A stretch of 64,000 nucleotides of DNA. Source: Bacteroidales bacterium. Its GTDB lineage: Bacteria > Bacteroidota > Bacteroidia > Bacteroidales > F082. Position 1 is the first letter of the stretch, and each line of letters opens with the position of its first letter. The position numbers and the translations under genes are program-made. Location of the stretch: positions 124,001 through 188,000 of the forward strand of contig JAFGYB010000015.1 of assembly GCA_016936355.1 (NCBI GenBank). Reading direction: 5' to 3'. Shown here piece after piece: positions 49,207 through 56,514 of the stretch. Below the pieces are notes generated by a model. It did not search any database. It worked only from the letters and a program-made list of their open reading frames with translations, and had not been told where the DNA came from.

Positions 49207-50472
49207 ATGAATCCGCTGATCATATATCTTATTCAGTCTGCAATTGGAACAGGAATCTTTTTCCTGATCTACAGACTGTTCATTAAACGGCAAAACCAGT
49301 TCGTTTACAACCGGTACTACCTTTTACTGACCACATTCCTGGCTACACTGATGCCGGCCATTCCGTTGCCCGGTGGACTATTTGGTAGTGTAGGAAACGC
49401 TTTACAAATGCCAACATATAAGTTACAGGAAGTCATTGTAGGCAGCAGCATAACACACGGGCCTACAGCTTCACTTAACTGGATTTTTGTGCTCTACGGG
49501 ATTGGCACCATCATTTTCCTTGGCCGGGTCATTTGGAGTTTGATGAGTTTATTCCGGTTATACCTGAAAAAAGAAAAAATAAAATCCGTTGAACGTACTT
49601 TGATCTTTATCCCGGATAACGGACAGGTTTTTTCCTTTTTTCACTGGATCTTCATCCCCCGGTCGCTGTATGATCATCCGAAGGGAAAAACAATTCTGGC
49701 TCATGAAAAGGTACACATACTCCAAAAACACAGTCTCGACCTGATCCTCACGGAATTCATACTGGTCTTTCAATGGTTCAATCCTTTTCTCCACCTCATA
49801 AGAAAGGAGATCAAGGAAAATCATGAATACCTGGCCGATGAAGGCATGGGATATTCGGATCAGGCCTTCAACAACTACAAAGCGTTGTTATTTCAGCAGT
49901 CAACCGGAATTGAAATCAACCCCATAGTTAACCATTTTAGTTATTCACTTTTAAAAAAACGCATGATGATGTTGAAAAAACAAAACAACCCGAACAGAAC
50001 CTGGGTCCGGTTTGGCTGGACCCTGCTGGCAGTAATGCTTGTATTTGCAGCCTGCAACCAACCAACAAACAAACCAGCTGAGGTTCGTATTCCACCACCG
50101 CCACCACCGGCTACGACGGAATCTGCTTCCAAAGATATTCCTCAGGTTACAGTAACCGCGCTTGCGGATGTTGCCCAGCACCCGGAATATAAAGGGGGCG
50201 ACCAGGCAATGATGAAATTCCTCGCCACACATATCAAGTACCCACAAACAGCCAAAAAAGAATTTATACAGGGAGTTGTATATGCAACCTTCATTATAGA
50301 AAAAGATGGAAGTATCAGCGATGTTAAAATCAAAAGAGGAATAGGCTACGGCTGTGACAAGGAAGTAATTAGGGTAATTAAATCCATGCCGACCTGGATA
50401 CCGGGAAAGAACAAAAAGGGCGAACCTGTTCGGTCATCGGTGACATTACCCGTGAAATTCAAATTAAGCTGA
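49207..50472 (+). CDS. BlaR1-like M56 membrane metallopeptidase with C-terminal TonB domain
   Basis: A protein of 421 residues. Four hydrophobic segments: two near residues 5-60 (YLIQSAIGTGIFFLIYRLFI), one near 95-115 (WIFVLYGIGTIIFLGRVIW), one near 275-290 (GWTLLAVMLVFAACN). The zinc protease motif HEKVH is at 166-170, followed by FNPFLHLIRKEIKENHEYLADE with the third ligand Glu. After the last membrane helix comes a Pro-rich spacer (RIPPPPPPA) and a TonB C-terminal domain (about 330-421: GGDQAMMKFLATHIKYPQTA ... MPTWIPGKNKKGEPV). The sensor therefore lacks the penicillin-binding domain of BlaR1 and has a TonB module instead, an architecture known from Bacteroidota. The ligand is unknown. 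Confidence 0.93.
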   Translation: MNPLIIYLIQSAIGTGIFFLIYRLFIKRQNQFVYNRYYLLLTTFLATLMPAIPLPGGLFGSVGNALQMPTYKLQEVIVGSSITHGPTASLNWIFVLYGIGTIIFLGRVIWSLMSLFRLYLKKEKIKSVERTLIFIPDNGQVFSFFHWIFIPRSLYDHPKGKTILAHEKVHILQKHSLDLILTEFILVFQWFNPFLHLIRKEIKENHEYLADEGMGYSDQAFNNYKALLFQQSTGIEINPIVNHFSYSLLKKRMMMLKKQNNPNRTWVRFGWTLLAVMLVFAACNQPTNKPAEVRIPPPPPPATTESASKDIPQVTVTALADVAQHPEYKGGDQAMMKFLATHIKYPQTAKKEFIQGVVYATFIIEKDGSISDVKIKRGIGYGCDKEVIRVIKSMPTWIPGKNKKGEPVRSSVTLPVKFKLS

Positions 50473-50982
50473 TCACTTGGCCTTGATTTGTTCTACAAGT
50501 TTTGAAATATCTACCGAAAGCCCGTCCACTGTGAGGCGGGCTTTTTTATAATGTTCCAGCCGCTCGTTCAGTTTTTCTTCAATGTAGGCCTTCAGCTCCT
50601 CCCCGGTTTTGTCTTTAATCAACGGCCGAATATTTTTAGCCGACATGAGCCTGTTGGCTATCGCCGCCGGCGACATGTTCAGAAAGAGCGTTAACCCGTT
50701 CTGGTTCATCTTTTCCATCCCGTTGTAATGGCAGGGCGTTCCCCCACCGGTGGCAATCACCACATTTTTCATCCTAAACGTACGTTTCAGGTTTTCCTGC
50801 TCCAGCTTCCGAAACAGCGATTCATCATACTTATCAAAAAAGGTGTGGATTTCAATTTTATACCGCATTTCGAACAAATCATCCATATCCAGAAACCGGT
50901 AGCCCAGAGCCCGGGCCAGTTTCTTGCCGATGGTGGTTTTACCGGCCCCCATAAATCCTACGATATAGATTCTGTCTGTCAT
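50473..50982 (-). CDS. aroK: Shikimate kinase
   Basis: P-loop kinase of 169 residues phosphorylating shikimate at the 3-hydroxyl. The P-loop GFMGAGKTTIGKKLARALG starts at residue 8, DMDDLFE binds shikimate (Asp near residue 33-34), and VVIATGGGTPCHYNGM holds the GGG motif near residue 78. The lid and adenine regions (NIRPLI) follow. Its stop codon directly abuts the convergent M56 gene stop, and its last codons host the M56 operon's terminator. The neighbours on the same strand are an exporter and housekeeping genes. Confidence 0.95.
   Translation of the reverse strand: MTDRIYIVGFMGAGKTTIGKKLARALGYRFLDMDDLFEMRYKIEIHTFFDKYDESLFRKLEQENLKRTFRMKNVVIATGGGTPCHYNGMEKMNQNGLTLFLNMSPAAIANRLMSAKNIRPLIKDKTGEELKAYIEEKLNERLEHYKKARLTVDGLSVDISKLVEQIKAK
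50517..50547 (+). terminator. Rightward intrinsic terminator inside the 3' end of aroK
   Basis: An 8-bp stem (AAAGCCCG 50517-50524 / CGGGCTTT 50537-50544) with a 12-base loop and six T at 50542-50547. It begins 45 bases after the M56 gene stop, within codons for the aroK C-terminal part (region ARLTVDGLSV). It should terminate the BlaI/M56 operon. Confidence 0.78.
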
Positions 50983-51020
50983 GAAAATTGCTATCGGTTT
51001 GTAAATTTATACAATAAAAA

Positions 51021-51956
51021 TCAGTCTGACGATTCCTCAATTTTTGAAAAGAGATTGACCGATTTCTTTTTGGGTTTATTGACAAGATATACACCCACAA
51101 AAATCAAAACAGCAGCAATCAGTTCATTCAGGTTCGGCTTGTCGGCACCAACAATCATAGCAAAAACAGCAGCAATAAAAGGTTGTGCATAAATATAGGA
51201 GCTGGTAGCCGAAGGGCTGATCTTTTTCAATGAATAATTATTAAAGAAATAAGCCAGAACCGTGGTAAAGAAAATCACAAAACCGATGGACAACCAGATA
51301 GTGAAGGGAATTACTGTAAAATCGGAATGAACGATCTTGTTGATCGAAGCCGGAAAAACAAAAAGTAATCCATAGGTAAAGACCCATTTCATAACCGTTA
51401 CCGGATGATAACGCGCCATCAACGGCTTAATCAGCACCAGGTAAAAGCCATAGGAAGCGGCATTTATCAGGACAAAAATATTTCCTAAAAAAGTTTCTGA
51501 CCCCAGCGATAATTTGCCGCTTTGAAGAATCAAAAATGCTGCACCTGAAAAGCCCAGGGTAATGCCCATTGTTTTGATCCAGGTGATTTTGTCCCCAATC
51601 ATGAAATGCGACATAATCAAAACCAGGATCGGCACTGCCACCATGATGATGGAAGCATTAATGGGGGTGGTTAAATTCAGTCCTTCGAAGAACATGATTT
51701 GATTGATTGCCACCCCAAAAATCCCTCCAACCAACAAGCGCCACCGATCACTGACCGCAATCTTCTCCTTTTCCATAAAGAAAGACACAATCCAGAATGT
51801 CAGTCCGGCGCCCACCACACGCAAAAAAATAACAGCCCTGGGTTCCAGCCAATTGGGCATAATTCCTTTGGCAATCACGAAGTTCAGACCGAAAATAATG
51901 TTGGCAGCAATCACGGCCAGATGGGCCGGTAAATGCTCCTTAAAGCTGTTGCTCAT
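51021..51956 (-). CDS. EamA/DMT-family exporter
   Basis: Inner-membrane transporter of 311 residues with ten predicted hydrophobic helices in two EamA repeats. The first repeat begins HLAVIAANIIFGLNFVIAKG and includes QIMFFEGLNLTTPINASIIM. The second begins near FLGNIFVLINAASYGFYLVL and includes SATSSYIYAQPFIAAVFAMI. The C-terminal tail is basic then acidic (KPKKKSVNLFSKIEESSD). It is not close in sequence to the exporter at 20 kb. It starts 26 bases after the DUF3127 gene, probably in the same transcript. The substrate is unknown. Confidence 0.9.
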   Translation of the reverse strand: MSNSFKEHLPAHLAVIAANIIFGLNFVIAKGIMPNWLEPRAVIFLRVVGAGLTFWIVSFFMEKEKIAVSDRWRLLVGGIFGVAINQIMFFEGLNLTTPINASIIMVAVPILVLIMSHFMIGDKITWIKTMGITLGFSGAAFLILQSGKLSLGSETFLGNIFVLINAASYGFYLVLIKPLMARYHPVTVMKWVFTYGLLFVFPASINKIVHSDFTVIPFTIWLSIGFVIFFTTVLAYFFNNYSLKKISPSATSSYIYAQPFIAAVFAMIVGADKPNLNELIAAVLIFVGVYLVNKPKKKSVNLFSKIEESSD

Positions 51957-51982
51957 CCATTAGGAAATAAAAAATTCGTTTA

Positions 51983-52345
51983 CTAGAAGGGGAGATCGCC
52001 TTCTTCTCCCGTTTCTTCCTGAGGAAAATCGGAAAGATCGTCCGACGGCAACGGGGCAAAGTTTCCACCCGCTTCATCGCGTTGCAAACGCCAGGCACGA
52101 ATATCAGTATACCAGCGATTGTTGAATTCCCGCGACTCAATATTCACATCGGCAATCAGGGCATCCCCTTCCTGAAACGTTTCCAGCGACTGGATCTTAT
52201 CACCCCAAAGACTCATGCAGATTTTTTTGGGATACTGGTCTTCCGTTTCGATGACGAATTCCATCTTTTCCCATTTACCGTTTCTACCTTCACCGCTTAC
52301 CACGGGCATTTTCTTAATTAATCTTCCTTTCAGTTGTACACTCAT
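51983..52345 (-). CDS. DUF3127 protein with SSB-like acidic C-terminal tip
   Basis: A cytoplasmic protein of 120 residues of the DUF3127 family, common in Bacteroidota. The core of about residues 1-95 looks like an OB-type beta-barrel (VQLKGRLIKKMPVVSGEGRN; EFVIETEDQYPKKICMSLWG; NRWYTDIRAWRLQRDEAGG). A disordered acidic tail follows (DDLSDFPQEETGEEGDLPF). The final DLPF resembles the DDDIPF tip by which SSB recruits repair and replication enzymes. A single-strand DNA or nucleic-acid role is inference. It lies between kdsA and the exporter gene. Confidence 0.85.
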   Translation of the reverse strand: MSVQLKGRLIKKMPVVSGEGRNGKWEKMEFVIETEDQYPKKICMSLWGDKIQSLETFQEGDALIADVNIESREFNNRWYTDIRAWRLQRDEAGGNFAPLPSDDLSDFPQEETGEEGDLPF

Positions 52346-52367
52346 GATATAATTTTGTTATTGTTTT

Positions 52368-53195
52368 CTAAAAATTACGGATCACTTTTCGCAAAGCCAC
52401 CAGGTGATCGAGCAAATTTTCCAGCAAATCCAGTTGCAACATATTGGCTCCGTCCGATTTGGCGATGCCCGGATTGGGATGGGTTTCCAGGAAAATACCA
52501 TCTACCCCCGCTGCAATACCCGCCCTGCCAATGGTTTCGATCAGATCGGGTTGCCCTCCGGTAACGCCACTGGTTTGGTTGGGTTGCTGCAACGAATGGG
52601 TAATATCCAGCACTACCGGAACACCCATTTTCTGCATGGCAGGAATATTCCTGTAATCCACCACCAGGTCACCGTATCCGAACATGCTTCCCCGTTCGGT
52701 CAGCCATACATTTCGGTTACCGGTGGACTGTACTTTCTCCACAGCAAAACGCATGGATTCACCGGAAACAAACTGACCTTTCTTCACATTGACGGTTTTG
52801 CCCGTTTCGCCGGCCGCGATCAGCAATTCCGTTTGCCGGCACAAAAAAGCCGGTATTTGCAACACATCTGCAAACGGTGCCGCTAATCTGACTTCTTCGG
52901 CAGAATGAACATCCGTTACCACCGGAATGTCATAGGTCTCTGAAACTTCCTTCAGAATATTCAATGCTTTTTCATCACCGATTCCCATGAAGGAATCCAA
53001 CCGTGAACGATTGGCCTTTTTATACGAAGCTTTAAAAATGAAGGGAATTTCGAGTCGATTGCTCAGTTCCAGGATTTTTTCCGCGATGGGAAAGGCCATT
53101 TTCTCATCTTCAATCACACAGGGTCCGGCCATCAGGAAAAAATTTCCCGATGCTTTATGTTTTATTTTGGGCAGATTTTCAACACTTTGATGCAT
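52368..53195 (-). CDS. kdsA: 3-deoxy-8-phosphooctulonate (KDO-8-P) synthase
   Basis: TIM-barrel enzyme of 275 residues condensing phosphoenolpyruvate and arabinose-5-phosphate for lipopolysaccharide KDO. Characteristic motifs are MAGPCVIEDEKM, IFKASYKKANRSRLDSF, ADVLQIPAFLCRQTELL, LTERGSMFGYGDLVVDYRN, FDITHSLQQP-type (here VLDITHSLQQPNQTSG) and DGIFLETHPNPGIAKSDGAN. The organism should therefore make KDO-containing lipid A. A TAAATTTG element at 53203-53210 sits only 7 bases before the ATG, and TATTTTCG at 53233-53240 is a better-spaced candidate promoter. Confidence 0.96.
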   Translation of the reverse strand: MHQSVENLPKIKHKASGNFFLMAGPCVIEDEKMAFPIAEKILELSNRLEIPFIFKASYKKANRSRLDSFMGIGDEKALNILKEVSETYDIPVVTDVHSAEEVRLAAPFADVLQIPAFLCRQTELLIAAGETGKTVNVKKGQFVSGESMRFAVEKVQSTGNRNVWLTERGSMFGYGDLVVDYRNIPAMQKMGVPVVLDITHSLQQPNQTSGVTGGQPDLIETIGRAGIAAGVDGIFLETHPNPGIAKSDGANMLQLDLLENLLDHLVALRKVIRNF

Positions 53196-53254
53196 GAAAA
53201 AACAAATTTAATGTCGGAATTAAAAACTTCTGCGAAAATACAAAATGATTTCTT

Positions 53255-54025
53255 TCAAGCTTTCATTTCAAGGAAGCCTTCCAATGCAAAAGGATAGGTG
53301 ATCCGCTCCAGAAACAAACCGTTAGCTGGAACAGAGAAGCCCGCTTCCCCCCTGTCTTTGGATAGAATAATTCGGTTCATCTCTTCCGGCGATAGTTTCC
53401 CCTGACCAATTTCCACCAATGTCCCCACTATAGCCCGGACCATGTTTCTGAGAAAACGATTGGCTGTGATGGTGAAGACCAGTTGGTTTTCATTTTGCTC
53501 CCAGCGGGCTTCACTGATGGTGCAACTATTGGTTGCTGTTTGGGTGTGTAGTTTGGAGAAACTGGTGAAGTCAGTAAAATCAAACAAATATTCGGCAGCT
53601 TTTTGCATGGCAGCTACGTCCAGTGTCCCTGTATATTCCCAGCTCTGGTCCCTCCCAAAAGGATCTCTTACGCGGGAGATATAATATTTGTAGGTACGGC
53701 TGACAGCACTGAACCGGGAATGATAATCTTCAGGAACCGGCCAAAGGTGGTAAACAGCAATGTCTTTCAAATGAAACCCGTTTAACTTATGAACAAACTC
53801 CTCCGGCTTAATCTGAAGCGGTTTTTCCAGATCGAAATGGGCAAAAAACATGCGTGCATGAACACCGGTATCGGTGCGGCCGCAACCTACCAGATTGACC
53901 TTTTCACCGGTAAGGAGACTTATTTTTTCGTTCAGTACTTCCTGCACGGTTACTGCATTAGGTTGTATTTGCCAGCCATGATAGGCCGTTCCGTTGTATG
54001 CCAGATGTACAAAATAACGCTGCAT
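53255..54025 (-). CDS. truA: tRNA pseudouridine(38-40) synthase TruA
   Basis: Pseudouridine synthase of 256 residues modifying positions 38-40 in the tRNA anticodon arm. Motifs: AYNGTAYHGWQIQPNAVTVQ near the N terminus, CGRTDTGVHARMFFAHFDL with the catalytic Asp near residue 52, and NRFLRNMVRAIVGTLVEIG in the C-terminal half. It starts 24 bases after the obgE stop and is probably cotranscribed with it. Confidence 0.95.
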   Translation of the reverse strand: MQRYFVHLAYNGTAYHGWQIQPNAVTVQEVLNEKISLLTGEKVNLVGCGRTDTGVHARMFFAHFDLEKPLQIKPEEFVHKLNGFHLKDIAVYHLWPVPEDYHSRFSAVSRTYKYYISRVRDPFGRDQSWEYTGTLDVAAMQKAAEYLFDFTDFTSFSKLHTQTATNSCTISEARWEQNENQLVFTITANRFLRNMVRAIVGTLVEIGQGKLSPEEMNRIILSKDRGEAGFSVPANGLFLERITYPFALEGFLEMKA

Positions 54026-54049
54026 TAAATGAGTCCTTTTCGGGAAAGA

Positions 54050-55048
54050 TTATTCGGTTTCTTCGTGTAAAGCCTTCCAAAGCATGTCTTTCAACTGATC
54101 CAGTCCCCTGTGTGCCACCGACGAAATAAAGACATAGGGAACATCAGGCACGTGCTCTTTCATTTCTTCCATTAGTTCGTCATCCAGCAAATCAGATTTG
54201 GTAATGGCCAGCAACCGCTGTTTGTGCATCAGTTCCGGATTATACTGCTCCAGCTCATTCAAGAGAATTTCGTATTCCTTTTCAATATCGTCCGCATCAG
54301 CAGGTACCATGAATAACAGCACGGAATTACGCTCAATGTGTCTGAGAAAGCGCAGCCCCAGTCCCTTTCCTTCACTGGCTCCTTCAATAATCCCCGGGAT
54401 GTCAGCCATCACAAAAGACTGCTGATCGCGGTAAGCCACAATCCCCAGGTTGGGTTGCAACGTGGTAAAAGGATAATCGGCAATCTCGGGTTTAGCCGCC
54501 GAAAGTACGGAAAGTAAGGTGGATTTACCGGCATTGGGAAAACCAACAAGTCCAATATCAGCCAACACCTTCAGTTCAAAAACCACCTCGGCTTCCACGC
54601 CCGGTTCACCGGGTTGTGCATATTTGGGAGCCTGGTTGGTTGATGATTTAAAGTGATCATTTCCCTGTCCTCCCCGACCTCCTTGCAACAATACAAGTTT
54701 CTGTCCTTCTTCCACAATTTCACCCAGTTGTTCCCCGGTACTGCCATCCCGCATCACGGTACCCAACGGCACTTCGATGAGAATATCCTTACCACTGGCC
54801 CCCGTACTGGTCTGAGCTCCTCCTGACTCTCCGTTATCAGCTCTCAGATGGCGGGTATAACGCAGGTGCAGCAGGGTCCATTTGTGGGGATTCCCCACTA
54901 CAACAATATCGCCCCCCTTGCCACCATCGCCACCGTCAGGGCCTCCTTTGGGCAGGTATTTTTCTCGACGAAAATGTGCCGATCCCGGACCTCCGTTTCC
55001 CGAGCGACAATATATTTTAACGTAATCTACAAAGTTTGAAGAAGCCAT
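54050..55048 (-). CDS. obgE: Obg/CgtA GTPase
   Basis: Ribosome-assembly and stress GTPase of 332 residues. The Gly-rich Obg domain covers about 1-158 ([34 protein letters not shown]). The G domain follows: [19 protein letters not shown] (G1), [11 protein letters not shown] (G2), [20 protein letters not shown] (G3), [10 protein letters not shown] (G4). There is no C-terminal OCT domain, so it is the short form. It has its own -7 element at 55068-55075. Confidence 0.95.
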   Translation of the reverse strand: MASSNFVDYVKIYCRSGNGGPGSAHFRREKYLPKGGPDGGDGGKGGDIVVVGNPHKWTLLHLRYTRHLRADNGESGGAQTSTGASGKDILIEVPLGTVMRDGSTGEQLGEIVEEGQKLVLLQGGRGGQGNDHFKSSTNQAPKYAQPGEPGVEAEVVFELKVLADIGLVGFPNAGKSTLLSVLSAAKPEIADYPFTTLQPNLGIVAYRDQQSFVMADIPGIIEGASEGKGLGLRFLRHIERNSVLLFMVPADADDIEKEYEILLNELEQYNPELMHKQRLLAITKSDLLDDELMEEMKEHVPDVPYVFISSVAHRGLDQLKDMLWKALHEETE

Positions 55049-55067
55049 AGTGTGATTTATTCCGGTG

Positions 55068-55075
55068 CAAAAATA
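55068..55075 (-). promoter_or_regulatory. -7 promoter element TATTTTTG for obgE
   Basis: Minus-strand exact TAnnTTTG match 20 bases before the obgE ATG, in the 29-base gap after the O-methyltransferase gene. Confidence 0.6.
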
Positions 55076-55077
55076 AC

Positions 55078-55731
55078 CTAATTGCGTGAATCGCTGACTT
55101 TACACATCAGTAAAAGACCATCGCGGACCGACAACATAACCTGCTCTACCCGAGGATCAGCTGCAACATGGTCGTTAAACAGGCGAATGCCTACCGTTTC
55201 CTTGTCTGGATTTTTGTCCGTATGAACTGCTTTTCCACCCCACAAAACATTGTCTGCCAATATAAAACCACCCCTTTTCACAAGGGGCAATACCAGTTCG
55301 TAGTAATCCACATACTGTTCCTTATCCGCATCGATAAACACCAGATCAAACCGTTCATCCAGGGTCGGGATCAGTTCTTTGGCATTCCCTTCCAACAGTC
55401 GGATTTTTCCTTTGTACGGACTTTGATCAAAAAAACGACGGGCAAAAGCCACAATTTCCTCATTGCTTTCCAATGTAGTCAGCATCCCGTCTTCCGGTAA
55501 CGCCTGAGCCATGGAAAGCGCTGAATAACCGGTAAAAGTTCCAATCTCCAAGATGTTGCGGGGTTGTATCATCCGAACCACCATTTCCAGAAATTTCCCC
55601 TGTACCTTGCCGGAAAGCATATTGGGGTAAAAAGTTTTCAAATGGGTTTCCCGGTTCAACTCATACAGCAATTGTGACTCATCCGTTGTATGATTTTCCA
55701 GATATATATCGATAGTTTTATCCAGTAGCAT
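55078..55731 (-). CDS. O-methyltransferase (COMT-like, SAM-dependent)
   Basis: Class I methyltransferase of 217 residues. SAM motif I is [20 protein letters not shown]. Acidic residues of motif II are in [18 protein letters not shown], and the metal-binding motif is [20 protein letters not shown], followed by [13 protein letters not shown]. This pattern is that of small, metal-dependent catechol-type O-methyltransferases (COG4122). Substrate unknown. It has a palindromic element upstream at 55755-55771 and a run of T between them. Confidence 0.9.
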   Translation of the reverse strand: MLLDKTIDIYLENHTTDESQLLYELNRETHLKTFYPNMLSGKVQGKFLEMVVRMIQPRNILEIGTFTGYSALSMAQALPEDGMLTTLESNEEIVAFARRFFDQSPYKGKIRLLEGNAKELIPTLDERFDLVFIDADKEQYVDYYELVLPLVKRGGFILADNVLWGGKAVHTDKNPDKETVGIRLFNDHVAADPRVEQVMLSVRDGLLLMCKVSDSRN

Positions 55732-55754
55732 GATTGTATCTATTTGGTTAAAAA

Positions 55755-55771
55755 TTGTGATTTTATCACAA
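55755..55771. promoter_or_regulatory. Inverted repeat upstream of the O-methyltransferase gene
   Basis: TTGTGAT-TTT-ATCACAA, two perfect 7-base arms, ending 24 bases before the O-methyltransferase ATG. It resembles a CRP/FNR half-site pair but with one base less spacing. It may be an operator or a hairpin in the leader. The rest of the 295-base gap to 56026 shows only the MarR operators. Confidence 0.45.
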
Positions 55772-55964
55772 AAAAAATCTTTTTCCAGTAAAAAAACGGA
55801 GTCTACCCGAAAAATTCGCGGCGTAAACAGGTCCCCAAACCGTCAAAAAAAATTGTTACAAAAGTAACAGAAAAATTTAAGAATTAGCTCCTTCACTGAT
55901 TCCTCAAGTGTTTCAGAAAATCCTTATTGCAAACCTTTGCGCTTTATGTTAATTTTTTGAAAAA

Positions 55965-55982
55965 TAGTTTGCATGCGAACTA
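55965..55982. promoter_or_regulatory. MarR-type operator 1, overlapping the -33 region
   Basis: TAGTTTGCATGCGAACTA: an 18-base imperfect palindrome centred on GCATGC. It contains the -33 TTG at 55969-55971. It shares its core with operator 2, 32 bases away centre to centre (about three helical turns). Confidence 0.8.
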
Positions 55983-55999
55983 TTTTTATTTTATTTTTG
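55969..55999 (+). promoter_or_regulatory. Promoter of the marR-fad operon (-33 TTG, -7 TATTTTTG)
   Basis: TTG at 55969-55971, a 20-base spacer, exact TAnnTTTG at 55992-55999. It is overlapped on both sides by MarR-type operators. The expected start lies within operator 2. Confidence 0.75.
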
Positions 56000-56014
56000 T
56001 ATGCATGCGTACTA
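55997..56014. promoter_or_regulatory. MarR-type operator 2, overlapping the -7 element and transcription start
   Basis: TTGTATGCATGCGTACTA with the same T-GCATGC-G core as operator 1 and flanks GTA/TAC. It covers the end of the -7 element and the likely start site, 13 bases before the marR ATG. Confidence 0.8.
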
Positions 56015-56026
56015 AAGAGTAAGAGG

Positions 56027-56488
56027 ATGAAGCTAAACGAAACCATAGAATTTTACATCAGGACCACCTCGCTGGCCCTTTCGAGAGTGTATAATTCCTA
56101 TGCTGCTGAATACGGAATTTCACAGACCATAGGATACATTTTAACCTATGTGGAAAAGGAGGGAACTCCTTCCACCAGACTAGCCCAGCAACTGGGCATG
56201 AAGAATTCCAGTTTGACTAGGCTTTTGAAGAAGATGGAAGCTGATGGGTGCATCACAAGGGTGATTGACGAAAAAGACAAAAGGGTGATCCGGGTGTTCC
56301 TCACCCCCAAGGGAGTACAACGCAGAAAGATTGCCAAAGCCAAGGTTCTGGAATTCAACGAAAAAATAGCGAAGAAGGTTAACAGAAAGGATCTGGATAC
56401 TTTTTTCAAGGTCTTTGATATCATCAAAGAACAGGTTGTCGAGGAAGTGGAATCGAGGAAAAAGTTTGAAGAAATAGTAGAAGAATAA
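56027..56488 (+). CDS. MarR-family transcriptional regulator of the fad operon
   Basis: A winged-helix dimer of about 153 residues. It opens MKLNETIEFYIRTTSLALSR. The DNA-binding domain includes TPSTRLAQQLGMKNSSLTRL (helix-turn-helix, about residues 50-70) and the wing DEKDKRVIRVFLTPKGVQRR, followed by a helical dimerisation part. The long frame start at 55973 lies inside operator 1 and is rejected in favour of ATG 56027. It is 26 bases upstream of the fadN-like gene and presumably represses the operon and itself, with acyl-CoA or fatty acid as a plausible inducer, which is inference. Confidence 0.92.
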   Translation: MKLNETIEFYIRTTSLALSRVYNSYAAEYGISQTIGYILTYVEKEGTPSTRLAQQLGMKNSSLTRLLKKMEADGCITRVIDEKDKRVIRVFLTPKGVQRRKIAKAKVLEFNEKIAKKVNRKDLDTFFKVFDIIKEQVVEEVESRKKFEEIVEE

Positions 56489-56514
56489 GAATCAATAATC
56501 TTAATCCAAATATT

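Noticed and set aside
53203-53210. TAAATTTG on the minus strand as the kdsA promoter
   Set aside because: It lies only seven bases before the kdsA ATG, which would make a leaderless mRNA; the TATTTTCG at 53233-53240 is better placed, so neither is listed as a firm promoter.
55973-56026. Upstream ATG extension of the MarR protein
   Set aside because: The extension lies inside operator 1 and the promoter, and encodes a hydrophobic stretch not found in MarR proteins.
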